The notes under the pieces were generated by a model. It made no database searches. It had not been told where the DNA came from and was given only the letters and a program-made list of their open reading frames with translations. Below are positions 17,985-26,952 of a DNA stretch of 64,000 bases, piece by piece. The position numbers and the translations under genes are program-made. Location of the stretch: the NCBI RefSeq assembly GCF_003286915.1, contig NZ_QMFY01000004.1:62001-126000 (forward strand). Direction: 5' to 3'. The stretch is from Pseudochryseolinea flava. GTDB lineage: Bacteria; Bacteroidota; Bacteroidia; Cytophagales; Cyclobacteriaceae. The stretch's first letter is position 1. Each line of letters starts with the position of its first letter.

Positions 17985-19922
17985 TTACTTCAGCTCGTAT
18001 GCTATCTCCATTACCTTCGTTACTTCTCCAGAGCGATTCTTAATCGGTGAGAACGCTGAGCGAACGTTGATCATCTCGCCCTTGCGATTAATGCGCATGA
18101 ACATGCCTTTCTTCGGATAACCACTCGCAAGATCTTTCCAGAGCTGCTTATACTCGTCGCTTCCCTTGTCTTGCTTGGTCGCAAATATTCTATGATGCTC
18201 ACCTACGACTTCGTCTTGTGTGTAACCAAACAACTCAAGGAAGTTGCTATTCACTTTCGCGATGGTACCATCAGGATAATATTCAGCCACAGCAAGCGAA
18301 CTATGAATGGCATTCAATGTACTCTCTGTTTCCGCCTGTGACCGCTGCATCTCTTCTTGCGTTGCCTGCAACTCTTCCATGTTCTGACGCATCTCTTCTT
18401 CCTGTGCACGCATCTGCTCCGTCATCTCTTGAGACTCTTCCAACAAGAGTTGCGTTCTCGCATTTACCTTTACCGACGAAATAGTCGATGCTATACTTTC
18501 TGCAATCTTCTGCACAAACTCAATTTCGAAATCACCAAACACATTGAAAGATGCAATCTCTACAATACCGAAAATCTGGTCATTGATTTTTAAAGGCACG
18601 ATCAATACGCTGGTCGGATTCGCGTCTCCCAAGCCCGATACAATCTTGATGTAATCTTGTGGTACTTCGGTGAGATATATCGTATCGCCTTCTTGCCAAG
18701 ATTGACCGGATAGTCCCTCGCCGCGATGGATCTTATGATTCAAAAATTTCTTCTTATCCCATGCATAACATGCCTTCATCGACATGGTAGCCTCTTCGTC
18801 TTGCTGCGTATCGTCAATGATGTAAAGCGCGCCTTGGTTGGCACGTAGGTACTTCACAAGATTACCAATGATCTCATCGGCGAGCTTGTTGAGGTCACTG
18901 CTATTGGTACGTAGAATCTCCCCAAACTTTGCTTGTCCTTCTGTTGCCCAGTTACGCTTCTTATCATCTTCCGCTACCTTGGCAAGGTTGTTACGCATGT
19001 TGATCAACGCGTTTCCAAGTACGTCGTGTTCGCTAAGCGGCTGGAATTCCATGTTGTAGTTTCCATTACCAATATTCTCTGCAAACAAGCTTGTTGACTT
19101 CAAACCCGTCACCAGGCTATCCATCGCGACAGCCATTTCGCCAATTTCATCGTTGCTGGTATTGGCCTGTTTTTCCTCCACCAACTCTCCGCGACCGAGT
19201 TTTACAACTACGTTCTTCAAGAAGTTTACAGGTCTTGTAATCGCTCTTCTCAACAGAAGGGCGCTCACAATGGCGATCAGAATGATTGTCAATCCAAGAA
19301 AGAGCGTATAGTTACGAAGACTCGCGATCGAGTCAACGATGTCCTGATCAGACTCTGAAATCACGGCATCTTGCATCGCTGTAATTTTGTCAAGATTAGC
19401 AATGATGCGTGTTGTGCGAGGGATGACTTGATTCTCAATTACATCTTCCGCCAAAAGTTTTGTCAAACCATCTTCATAGCTGTCGAAAGTTTGCAAGTTC
19501 GCCATGATGTTTTCCTGCTGGATTTTCAGCAACGAGTCGAACTGTGCGAAGGCTAGTTTCATCGCTTCCTTCTGTTCATCATCCCAAGTTGCCATCAATG
19601 TCGAGATGTCGTTGCGGAGCGTTGGATAGTCATTCTGTTGAAGTGTCTTCAACGCATTCTTATCCGTTTCATTGGACATCAAATAAACCCAGTTCGTGAC
19701 CAACATCTTCGACTGGGTTGCCATCAACTTGAAGTCTTTGATCTTGGATTGAGAAGGTCGATAAGTTTCCTTGGATGCCTTCACGACATCGTCGATAACA
19801 TTACCTTGTATAAAAATGATTCCTACGATGACGATGAACAGGACAATCAAAATAAGAAAACCACCGAGTATCTTCGTCCCGATGGTTAACCGAATGCCTG
19901 TCTTCCTTTTTTCTCTTTCCAT
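17985..19922 (-). CDS. Membrane HAMP-GAF-PAS sensor without an output domain
   Basis: The 645-residue product has a first membrane helix (about 16-38), a helical periplasmic sensor of about 165 residues, a second helix (about 206-226), a HAMP region, a GAF domain (about 340-480), a Gln/Glu-rich coiled coil (about 485-530) and a C-terminal PAS domain ending the protein. No histidine-kinase, GGDEF, EAL or chemotaxis methyl-accepting domain follows. Such proteins are known in Cytophagales but their output is unclear. The YfiR-like gene lies 8 bases upstream on the same strand, so the two probably work together. Confidence 0.85.
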   Translation of the reverse strand: MEREKRKTGIRLTIGTKILGGFLILIVLFIVIVGIIFIQGNVIDDVVKASKETYRPSQSKIKDFKLMATQSKMLVTNWVYLMSNETDKNALKTLQQNDYPTLRNDISTLMATWDDEQKEAMKLAFAQFDSLLKIQQENIMANLQTFDSYEDGLTKLLAEDVIENQVIPRTTRIIANLDKITAMQDAVISESDQDIVDSIASLRNYTLFLGLTIILIAIVSALLLRRAITRPVNFLKNVVVKLGRGELVEEKQANTSNDEIGEMAVAMDSLVTGLKSTSLFAENIGNGNYNMEFQPLSEHDVLGNALINMRNNLAKVAEDDKKRNWATEGQAKFGEILRTNSSDLNKLADEIIGNLVKYLRANQGALYIIDDTQQDEEATMSMKACYAWDKKKFLNHKIHRGEGLSGQSWQEGDTIYLTEVPQDYIKIVSGLGDANPTSVLIVPLKINDQIFGIVEIASFNVFGDFEIEFVQKIAESIASTISSVKVNARTQLLLEESQEMTEQMRAQEEEMRQNMEELQATQEEMQRSQAETESTLNAIHSSLAVAEYYPDGTIAKVNSNFLELFGYTQDEVVGEHHRIFATKQDKGSDEYKQLWKDLASGYPKKGMFMRINRKGEMINVRSAFSPIKNRSGEVTKVMEIAYELK

Positions 19923-19930
19923 AGATTAGT

Positions 19931-20434
19931 TTAGATGATCACTGCGAGGCGTGTCAATTCAATACTCACTTTAAGACTTTGTTTTGCTACGGCGCCTTGA
20001 TTTAATTCAAAGGCTAATTTACCGTCTTTCACGATAAAATTAATATCGCTTCCCTTGGCGCCCAGTCCTGGTTCTTCGGTAATCACCAGAATAGACTGTG
20101 TTCCAACTTTAGCCAATACGTTTTCTATTTGATTTGATTTTGCAGAGGGCACATACAATATGTTGCACTTTCGGATCTCAGAAGGGCTGTTAATCTTCGT
20201 TACCTTGATGGTACGATCACCTTGCACTTTCTTGGCTGCCGACATGGCTTTTAATTCGTCTAGAATAGGGCAATCGCCTAAAACTAAAATCTCAAAATCG
20301 CCTTGATTGTAAGCATCTGGCCACTGTACATAGCGTGTAAAACTAAAGATAAAGACAGACTGATATTTTTGGGTCTGCGAGAAAACTTGGATGCTCGCGA
20401 GGGTTAGGGCCAGAAGTAATAAGCTTTTCTTCAT
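19931..20434 (-). CDS. YfiR/DUF4154-like periplasmic protein
   Basis: The 167-residue product starts with a signal peptide (M-K-K-S-L-L-L, cleavage near V-F-S-Q). The mature part begins K-Y-Q-S-V-F-I-F-S-F-T-R-Y-V-Q-W-P, the hallmark of the YfiR/HmsC-like family (DUF4154). In Pseudomonas, YfiR binds and represses the membrane diguanylate cyclase YfiN. Here the partner encoded 8 bases downstream is a HAMP-GAF-PAS protein without a cyclase domain. An upstream in-frame start would add 18 residues before the signal and was rejected. Confidence 0.8.
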   Translation of the reverse strand: MKKSLLLLALTLASIQVFSQTQKYQSVFIFSFTRYVQWPDAYNQGDFEILVLGDCPILDELKAMSAAKKVQGDRTIKVTKINSPSEIRKCNILYVPSAKSNQIENVLAKVGTQSILVITEEPGLGAKGSDINFIVKDGKLAFELNQGAVAKQSLKVSIELTRLAVII

Positions 20435-20808
20435 GCTTTGGTAATTATAATGCTTCTTTGAGAAGCAAGCAAAAATATGCCCGTCCATATACTAAAATGT
20501 TTAAAATTTCGGTGTTTTCTAACATCTGCCTGTAATTGCAAGAAGTTAGCCAATTTTTTAAAATGGTTAAACGACTTTCATCGTATTCCGTCGTCGTGCT
20601 TCCCAATCACCGTGCGCCGAATTTCAACACATAGTTCCTTTTGCGACCGCCGTCGCCTTCAAGCCCATCGCTAATTCCTACAACGGGAAGTTTCCTTCCA
20701 AAAAATATCGCTGCAAAGTGACCGGAAGGCGCGACAAACTTTTATCTTGTTATCCAGAATACCCGCTACCGAAGCGGCCTAGTTCTATCGGCCACCAACC
20801 CCGCTACT
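20435..20808. other. Intergenic region between divergent genes
   Basis: This 374-base gap must hold the promoters of the YfiR-like gene (minus) and the amidotransferase gene (plus). I see no convincing gene, terminator or repeat in it and no perfect TAnnTTTG box. Confidence 0.4.
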
Positions 20809-21666
20809 ATGTGTCGATTACTTGCCTACATGGGTACGCCCATAGTCATGGATAAAATTCTTTATCAACCCAAGAACTCGCTGGTAAATCAAAGCATCAA
20901 TGCCCGCGAAATAGAAGAACCGCTCAATGGCGACGGCTTTGGTATTGGGTGGTATGTTCCGGACGTCAACAACGAGCCGGTGACCTTTGTATCGGTAAAT
21001 CCCGCATGGAGTAATCGCAACTTAAAAAACCTAGCGCCAAAAATCCGCACACCTTGTATGATTGCTCACGTGAGAGCCGCCAGCGTCGGCGAAGTTTCCG
21101 AAAGCAATTGTCACCCTTTTCAATACAAGAACTTACTGATGATGCACAATGGTGGTGTTGAGAATTTTGAACGCATTAAACGTAAAATCCGACAGCCCCT
21201 TTCAGACGAACTGTACAATTGGATAAAAGGCCAAACCGACTCGGAGCATATCTTCGCTTATTTCCTAAACGAACTACTTGCTGGTCAAACCGACATTGTG
21301 AACATTGAACAGGTTATCCAAGCCTTTGAAAAAACCTTCCGTGCACTCAGCCGCATGATGAAAGAAGAAGGTATTACAGAACCTGCCTACCTGAACATGC
21401 TCGTCACCAACGGGCTTTTCTTTGTAGCTACCCGCTACGTTTCTGATCCTAAAGAAGAGCCATTAACACTATACCACTCGGAAGGCGGACGATATACGGT
21501 GGAAGATGGTATCAGCCAAATGGTAGCACCTGCAGACGACGATCAGGCAGTACTGGTGGTGTCTGAAAAACTCACCGACGACAAGCATTGGACACTCATT
21601 CCGACGAATCATTTTGTAACTGTGGATGCGGCGCTGAATGTTAAGATTCGCCCGATACAAGCCTAG
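20809..21666 (+). CDS. Class II glutamine amidotransferase (YafJ/EgtC-like)
   Basis: The 285-residue product begins M-C-R-L-L-A-Y-M-G; removal of Met exposes Cys2 as the N-terminal nucleophile. Further Ntn-type glutaminase motifs are A-H-V-R-A-A-S-V-G and M-M-H-N-G-G. There is no attached synthase domain, which matches YafJ/EgtC-type stand-alone proteins. These hydrolyse a gamma-glutamyl amide; the true substrate here is unknown, and no ergothioneine genes lie nearby. The next gene on the strand, lhgO, starts 58 bases downstream. Confidence 0.88.
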   Translation: MCRLLAYMGTPIVMDKILYQPKNSLVNQSINAREIEEPLNGDGFGIGWYVPDVNNEPVTFVSVNPAWSNRNLKNLAPKIRTPCMIAHVRAASVGEVSESNCHPFQYKNLLMMHNGGVENFERIKRKIRQPLSDELYNWIKGQTDSEHIFAYFLNELLAGQTDIVNIEQVIQAFEKTFRALSRMMKEEGITEPAYLNMLVTNGLFFVATRYVSDPKEEPLTLYHSEGGRYTVEDGISQMVAPADDDQAVLVVSEKLTDDKHWTLIPTNHFVTVDAALNVKIRPIQA

Positions 21667-21724
21667 CCGACCCTGCATTTTTTTCGAGAACGTTTAATGC
21701 TTAGTTTCGCCAAAAATTCAAGCA

Positions 21725-22927
21725 GTGCATTACGACGTAATTATTGTTGGTGGCGGCGCCGTGGGTCTGGCGACAGCGCTTCAAATGGCAAAACAAAATC
21801 CAGGTTTAAAAGCTGTAGTGATTGAAAAGGAAAACGCCGTCGGCAATCATCAAACCGGGAACAACAGTAACGTCATTCACTCTGGGATATACTATAAGCC
21901 CGGCAGTCTCAAAGCAAAAAATTGTATACACGGCTATAACCTACTGCTTGAGTTTTGTAAAGAGCAGCAAATTCCATTCGATATATGCGGCAAAATTATC
22001 GTCGCTACGGAAGAACGTGAAATCCCACTACTCAACACAATCTTTGAACGCGGTCAGCAAAACGGGTTGACGGGTCTAAAGATGCTCAACGCGGCAGAAC
22101 TCAAACAACATGAACCGCATGTAGCAGGCATTGCTGGTATTCATGTTCCGCAGACGGGAATTGTCGACTATAAGATCGTAGCGGAAAAATTTGCAGCGGT
22201 GTTCAAAAAACATGGTGGCGAAGTGAACCTTGGCGAAAAAGTGACGGACATTAAATTATCAGATGATGCTGTCACGGTAACAACAAGCAAAAACAAGTAC
22301 ACGGCAAATTTACTCGTGAATTGTGCTGGACTCTACTCTGATAAAATTGCCAAACTCACGTCCCAAAAGATCGACGTGCAAATCATTCCGTTCCGAGGCG
22401 AATACTATAAACTCAAAAAGGAAAAAGAATATCTCGTCAAAACACTGATCTACCCTGTGCCTGATCCGAGTTTCCCATTCCTTGGTGTTCACTTTACGAC
22501 AATGCCTGGCGGTGGCGTAGAGTGTGGCCCAAATGCAGTACTCGCATTTCGCAGAGAAGGCTATAAAAAATCTGACTTCAGCTTATCGGAATTTTCGGAG
22601 ACGATGGCGTGGCCAGGCTTCCGCAAAATCGTATCAAAATATTGGCGCACGGGAATGGGCGAAATGTATCGCTCACTTTCAAAGGCTGCATTTACAAAAG
22701 CACTTCAAAAATTACTCCCTGAAATTCGTGAAGAAGATTTGGCGCCAGGTGGTGCGGGCGTTCGTGCCCAGGCCTGCAGTCGCGACGGCGCTTTGTTAGA
22801 TGACTTCCTGATACTCGAAGACAAACGCGTGATCAACGTCTGCAACGCACCATCTCCTGCGGCAACCTCGTCTCTCTCTATCGGCGAGACAATCGCAGGA
22901 CTTGCGGCTGGCAAACTGAAGGGGTAA
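21725..22927 (+). CDS. lhgO: L-2-hydroxyglutarate oxidase, FAD-dependent
   Basis: The 400-residue product starts with GTG and opens with the FAD-binding motif V-I-I-V-G-G-G-A-V-G-L-A, followed by G-N-H-Q-T-G-N-N-S-N-V-I-H-S-G-I-Y-Y-K-P-G-S, which is characteristic of LhgO. The C-terminus has the second dinucleotide-contact region near N-A-P-S-P-A-A-T-S-S-L. The enzyme oxidises L-2-hydroxyglutarate, a by-product of central metabolism, back to 2-oxoglutarate. Length is normal for the family. Confidence 0.92.
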   Translation: MHYDVIIVGGGAVGLATALQMAKQNPGLKAVVIEKENAVGNHQTGNNSNVIHSGIYYKPGSLKAKNCIHGYNLLLEFCKEQQIPFDICGKIIVATEEREIPLLNTIFERGQQNGLTGLKMLNAAELKQHEPHVAGIAGIHVPQTGIVDYKIVAEKFAAVFKKHGGEVNLGEKVTDIKLSDDAVTVTTSKNKYTANLLVNCAGLYSDKIAKLTSQKIDVQIIPFRGEYYKLKKEKEYLVKTLIYPVPDPSFPFLGVHFTTMPGGGVECGPNAVLAFRREGYKKSDFSLSEFSETMAWPGFRKIVSKYWRTGMGEMYRSLSKAAFTKALQKLLPEIREEDLAPGGAGVRAQACSRDGALLDDFLILEDKRVINVCNAPSPAATSSLSIGETIAGLAAGKLKG

Positions 22928-22941
22928 TCTACGCAAGCATA

Positions 22942-23661
22942 TCAGTTGATTCTAAACATCAACCCAGCTTGCATTCCCCATACGTTGACAGTTTTATAAT
23001 AACGTTGGTAAACGGCGCCTCCGGTACCATACACATGAAAACGTTCTGTCCCACCGAGTCGAAACTGAAGGTGCGCCGAAAACTCCTTACGTGGTAACGA
23101 TGTCCGGTATTCAATCACACCGCCTAATTTGCGATGGTCACTTTGCAGTTGCAAACCTGCTGTCCATTCTTGATAGGTATTTCCTCCGCTAAAGTCCTCA
23201 TGGATAATTCCGCCCCCAACGCGAAATGTTACGTTATTCGCCGTGATGACGTTGAGCTGCAATATTTGCCAATCATCGGTACGCAAATACTCAACACCGT
23301 CAACACCTTCCTCAATCAGATAATTGAATCTGAAGTCCGTTGAGAACACCCCCCAATTACCGCGAATGCGCGGCTGAACAATGTAATAAGAAGATGGTTG
23401 GATCCCGGATTGCACGTAGCACTCAAGCGAAACGAGGTTCTCATTTTCAACGCGTTTTTTCAACACTTCGCGTTGCCAAACTTCCAACCACTGTATCGAA
23501 TAAAATGCTATTTCTAATCCAAACGCGCCCGCGTTGCTAGACGAACCTGACGACTCCCCTTTAGCGGTTCCTGACGACAGATCTTTTATTTCACCCACCT
23601 GCGCATACAATACGAATGGAAGCAGGCAGAGTAGAAACACCATCAGGCTTTTCACTTTCAT
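22942..23661 (-). CDS. Putative outer-membrane beta-barrel protein
   Basis: The 239-residue product has a signal peptide (M-K-V-K-S-L-M-V-F, cleavage near L-Y-A-Q) and a Ser/Gly-rich linker, then alternating amphipathic strands with many aromatic residues and ends M-F-R-I-N. This suggests a small barrel, but I do not recognise a named family. It is convergent with lhgO, 14 bases apart, and the Rid-family gene lies 72 bases upstream. Confidence 0.7.
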   Translation of the reverse strand: MKVKSLMVFLLCLLPFVLYAQVGEIKDLSSGTAKGESSGSSSNAGAFGLEIAFYSIQWLEVWQREVLKKRVENENLVSLECYVQSGIQPSSYYIVQPRIRGNWGVFSTDFRFNYLIEEGVDGVEYLRTDDWQILQLNVITANNVTFRVGGGIIHEDFSGGNTYQEWTAGLQLQSDHRKLGGVIEYRTSLPRKEFSAHLQFRLGGTERFHVYGTGGAVYQRYYKTVNVWGMQAGLMFRIN

Positions 23662-23733
23662 ACAACTTAGGGGGTTTAGGGTTGTAATTTTGAAGCGAAA
23701 TCAGTGCCAATATCGCTAAGAAAGCAAGATGCT

Positions 23734-24117
23734 TCAAGACTTAATCGCTGTTACTTCAACTTCGATCAAATAATCCGGATCTATCAGTGCGCTCACCTCG
23801 ATCATCGATGTCGCCGGTTTAATCTTCTTGAAGTACTCGCCATGGGCGCGCCCGAACTCCTCCCACCGCGCAATATCGGTTACGAACATCCTTGTACGTA
23901 CGACATCGTCGAATGTAAATCCAGCTTGATTTAACACCTTCCCGATCTTTTCTAAAACAAATTTTGTTTGACCATACGGATCGCCTTTTGCGACAACGCC
24001 GTTTTCATCTGTGGCCACAGTTCCCGAAATCTCTAAATGATTGCCGACTTGAACAGCACGTGAATACCCGACAATGTCTTCCCATGGCGCACCCGATGAA
24101 TAAATTTTTCTTTGCAT
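23734..24117 (-). CDS. Rid-family (YjgF/UK114) protein lacking the RidA arginine
   Basis: The 127-residue product has the normal length and fold markers of the Rid family (V-G-Y-S-R-A-V-Q-V-G, S-G-T-V-A, V-V-R-T-R-M-F-V-T-D). True RidA imine deaminases have an Arg in the P-A-R-S motif (Arg105 in E. coli). Here that position reads K-P-A-T-S-M-I-E-V, so the Arg is replaced by Thr. The protein therefore probably belongs to another Rid subfamily, and imine hydrolysis should not be assumed. It diverges from the MoeB-rhodanese gene with only 28 bases between start codons. Confidence 0.88.
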   Translation of the reverse strand: MQRKIYSSGAPWEDIVGYSRAVQVGNHLEISGTVATDENGVVAKGDPYGQTKFVLEKIGKVLNQAGFTFDDVVRTRMFVTDIARWEEFGRAHGEYFKKIKPATSMIEVSALIDPDYLIEVEVTAIKS

Positions 24118-24140
24118 GACTACAGATCGTATTATTTTTG
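24111..24140 (+). promoter_or_regulatory. Bacteroidota-type promoter of the MoeB-rhodanese gene
   Basis: TTTG (24111-24114), an 18-base spacer and TATTTTTG (24133-24140) match the Bacteroidota TTTG/TAnnTTTG promoter. The -7 box ends 5 bases before the ATG at 24146, so the transcript would be nearly or fully leaderless. The -33 element overlaps the start codon of the divergent Rid gene. Confidence 0.55.
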
Positions 24141-24145
24141 AATAG

Positions 24146-25279
24146 ATGAAGTTAAGTACCGACGAAGTTAAACGTTACAGTCGACACCTTGTGTTGCAAG
24201 AGTTTGGACTCGAGAACCAATTAAAGTTAAAAAAATCAAAAGTGCTTGTCGTGGGTGCTGGAGGATTAGGCTCTCCTGCCCTCCTCTACCTTGCGGCCGC
24301 AGGTATCGGAACCATTGGCATCGCCGACTTCGACCGTGTGGACGTGAGCAATTTGCAAAGACAGGTTTTGTTCGACATCAATGCGGTGGGCAGGAACAAA
24401 GCACAAGCTGCCAAAGAAAGACTTTCGTTGCTAAATCCTGAGATCAATTTCGAAATCTATACCGAAAAACTAACATCGCTAAACGCCTTGGCAATTGTTC
24501 AGCAATACGATGTTGTTTTGGATGGCACGGATAACTTCCCGACACGTTACTTGATGAACGATGCCTGCGTGTTGGCCAATAAGCCATTGGTTTATGGCTC
24601 TATCTTAAGGTTCGAGGGACAGGTTGCCGTGTTCAACTATCGGAAGACTGATGGCAGTTATTCCGCCAACTACCGTGATCTTTTTGCATCACCACCAGAC
24701 CCAGCGAGCGTTCCAAATTGCGAACAAGCTGGCGTTTTAGGTGTCCTCCCAGGAATGATCGGCAGTATGCAGGCCAGTGAAGTCATTAAGGTTATCACTG
24801 GGCTGGGCGAACCTTTATATGACAAGCTCCTTCTATTTGACAGCCTGAGCATGCAACAAACCATCATTGGATTACCGCGTGGAAATTCACGGAATTCAAT
24901 TCAAAAGCTTATTGATTATGACGAATTTTGTGGCCTATCTTTAGGCGCTAATAAAAATGATATGAAAGAAGTAACTGTTCAGGAATTGAAAGAACTGATT
25001 GATTCAAAGGCAGACTTTCAATTGATCGATGTTCGTGAGCCCCACGAATTTGATATTTGCAATCTCGAAGGTGAATTGATTCCTCAAGCGGAAATTCCAT
25101 CGAATGTTGACCGTATCTCCAAGGACAAGAAAGTTGTTATCCATTGCCGCAGTGGCGCCAGAAGTGGCAACATGGTGCAGTGGCTTGAGAAGAATCACGG
25201 CTTTACAAACTTGTACAATCTAAAAGGCGGTATTCTTGCATGGGCAAGAGAGATCGACCCAACGATGCCATCGTATTAA
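24146..25279 (+). CDS. moeB: MoeB/ThiF-type adenylyltransferase fused to rhodanese, zinc site absent
   Basis: The 377-residue product has an E1-like domain (1-250) with the ATP motif G-A-G-G-L-G-S-P and R-Q-V-L-F, the conserved Cys192 in N-C-E-Q-A-G-V-L-G, and a C-terminal rhodanese domain with Cys334 in H-C-R-S-G-A-R-S. Such fusions adenylate and sulfurate the C-terminus of MoaD- or ThiS-like carrier proteins. The two CxxC pairs that bind zinc in E. coli MoeB are absent (the first region reads S-A-N-Y-R-D-L-F; only one Cys remains in D-E-F-C-G). No molybdenum-cofactor or thiamine genes lie nearby, so the carrier is unknown. Confidence 0.88.
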   Translation: MKLSTDEVKRYSRHLVLQEFGLENQLKLKKSKVLVVGAGGLGSPALLYLAAAGIGTIGIADFDRVDVSNLQRQVLFDINAVGRNKAQAAKERLSLLNPEINFEIYTEKLTSLNALAIVQQYDVVLDGTDNFPTRYLMNDACVLANKPLVYGSILRFEGQVAVFNYRKTDGSYSANYRDLFASPPDPASVPNCEQAGVLGVLPGMIGSMQASEVIKVITGLGEPLYDKLLLFDSLSMQQTIIGLPRGNSRNSIQKLIDYDEFCGLSLGANKNDMKEVTVQELKELIDSKADFQLIDVREPHEFDICNLEGELIPQAEIPSNVDRISKDKKVVIHCRSGARSGNMVQWLEKNHGFTNLYNLKGGILAWAREIDPTMPSY

Positions 25280-25283
25280 AATA

Positions 25284-25318
25284 AAACGGGAGTTCCATCA
25301 TACGATCGACTCCCGTTT
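25284..25318. terminator. Terminator between convergent genes
   Basis: AAACGGGAGT (25284-25293) and ACTCCCGTTT (25309-25318) form a perfect 10-bp stem. It serves the MoeB-rhodanese gene and possibly the convergent metZ gene. Confidence 0.8.
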
Positions 25319-25336
25319 CCTTTGTATTGTCATCAA

Positions 25337-26515
25337 CTATCCTCTGATCGCCTGATCAACATCGGCGATAATATCCTTCACATCTTCTAGTCCAACAGAT
25401 ATACGGATTAACCCAGCCGTAATTCCTACTGCATTTCTCTCTGGCTCTGTGAGCTTAGAATGCGTTGTTGACGCTGGGTGAATTGCTATCGTGCGTGTAT
25501 CTCCTAAGTTTGGAGAATGCGAAATCATCTTCAAGTTGTTCAAGAAACGACGTCCTTGTTCAAGACCCCCCTTCACTTCGAATGTTACTAGTCCACCACC
25601 AAGGCGCATCTGTTTTTTAGCCAGTGCGTAATTCGGGTGTGACGGTAGGTGTGGATATTTAACCTTCACAACTTCTGGATGTTTCTCCAAAAATTCAGCT
25701 AATGCCAATGCGTTTGCACAATGTCTTTCCATACGCACAGCCAAAGTCTCTAAGCTCTTGCTTAACACCCAAGCATTAAAGGGCGACAGCGATGGCCCTG
25801 TATGTCTGGTGAAGAAACGAATCTCTTTGATGAGCTCTTTTTTGCCAAGGATAACACCGGCAATCACACGCCCTTGACCATCCATGAACTTGGTTGCAGA
25901 ATGTGTTACGATATCTGCGCCCCATTTGGCAGGGTTTTGGAGATACGGCGTCGCGAAGCAGTTGTCTACATTGAGAATGAGGTTATGCTTCTTTGCAAGT
26001 TTGCCTATCCATTCAAGATCGATAAGATCGAGTGCAGGATTCGAAGGCGTCTCCACGAAGATCATCTTGGTGTTTGGTTGAATCTTCGCCTCCCAAGTAT
26101 CAGGCTCAGTGATGTCGGCGTAGCTATGGCTGATACCGAATTTCGGAAAGATTATATTGAGAATCTGATGCGTAGATCCAAATACAGACCGACATGCCAA
26201 CACGTGATCGCCAGACTTTAACAATGCGGCCATACTGCTGAACATCGCCGCCATACCCGATGACGTCGTTACACCATCTTCAGTGCCTTCCATCAAACAA
26301 AGCTTTTCAATAAGCTCATTCGTGTTGGGGTTTGAATAACGGCTATAAATGTTTCCTGGAATTTCATCTGCAAACATCGCACGTGCTTGCTCTGCATCTT
26401 CAAACACAAAGCTTGAGGTGAGATAGAGCGGAACAGAATGCTCACGGAATTGTGATCGTTCTTGTTGCGTGCGAATAGCGTCTGTACTAAAAGATCTTTC
26501 GTTTTGGTCTTCCAT
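25337..26515 (-). CDS. metZ: O-succinylhomoserine sulfhydrylase, PLP-dependent
   Basis: The 392-residue product is a Cys/Met-metabolism PLP enzyme with S-S-G-M-A-A, N-C-F-A-T-P-Y and the PLP lysine in S-H-S-A-T-K-F-M-D-G-Q-G-R-V; the D-G-Q-G-R-V form is typical of MetZ. MetZ makes homocysteine from O-succinylhomoserine and sulfide. Cystathionine gamma-synthase is the main alternative. The gene is 14 bases after the OsmC-family gene and probably in one operon with it and the symporter. Confidence 0.85.
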   Translation of the reverse strand: MEDQNERSFSTDAIRTQQERSQFREHSVPLYLTSSFVFEDAEQARAMFADEIPGNIYSRYSNPNTNELIEKLCLMEGTEDGVTTSSGMAAMFSSMAALLKSGDHVLACRSVFGSTHQILNIIFPKFGISHSYADITEPDTWEAKIQPNTKMIFVETPSNPALDLIDLEWIGKLAKKHNLILNVDNCFATPYLQNPAKWGADIVTHSATKFMDGQGRVIAGVILGKKELIKEIRFFTRHTGPSLSPFNAWVLSKSLETLAVRMERHCANALALAEFLEKHPEVVKVKYPHLPSHPNYALAKKQMRLGGGLVTFEVKGGLEQGRRFLNNLKMISHSPNLGDTRTIAIHPASTTHSKLTEPERNAVGITAGLIRISVGLEDVKDIIADVDQAIRG

Positions 26516-26529
26516 TTCTCCCGTATGTA

Positions 26530-26952
26530 TTATCCATTAATGATTTCGAAGCTGTACGTAACCTTCGCTGTTGCCTCTAACGTTTTGGCTACTGAACAAT
26601 ATTTATCGACCGACAAAGTAACGGCCTTCTCCACTTTACTTTGATCGAGGTTACCGAACAATTTAAAATGCGCATGCACCTCGGTGTACAACGAAGGCAC
26701 TACATCTTTCTGGCGTTCTCCAGTCACCGTTACTTTTACGTCTTGTAAATCCTGACGTTGCTTTTTGAGAATATTGATAATGTCAATGACGCTACATCCT
26801 CCGAAAGCGGCTAACAACAGCTGCATCGGACGCATGCCCAGGTTTTGTCCTCCGATATCGGGAGAAGCATCAAGGTGAATAATACTGCCTTGTTCATTTC
26901 GCGCTTCCATATGAAACGCGTCATTCAATCGACTCAACTCTACTTTTATCAT
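26530..26952 (-). CDS. OsmC-family redox protein
   Basis: The roughly 140-residue product (start M-I-K-V-E-L-S-R; another ATG lies two codons upstream at 26958) has the two redox Cys of OsmC/YhfA proteins, in G-G-C-S-V-I-D and K-Y-C-S-V-A-K. The family reduces organic hydroperoxides or acts on sulfur compounds. The start lies inside the end of the symporter gene, an overlap of about 30 bases that suggests translational coupling. Position before metZ hints at a role in sulfur metabolism (inference). Confidence 0.88.
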   Translation of the reverse strand: MIKVELSRLNDAFHMEARNEQGSIIHLDASPDIGGQNLGMRPMQLLLAAFGGCSVIDIINILKKQRQDLQDVKVTVTGERQKDVVPSLYTEVHAHFKLFGNLDQSKVEKAVTLSVDKYCSVAKTLEATAKVTYSFEIING

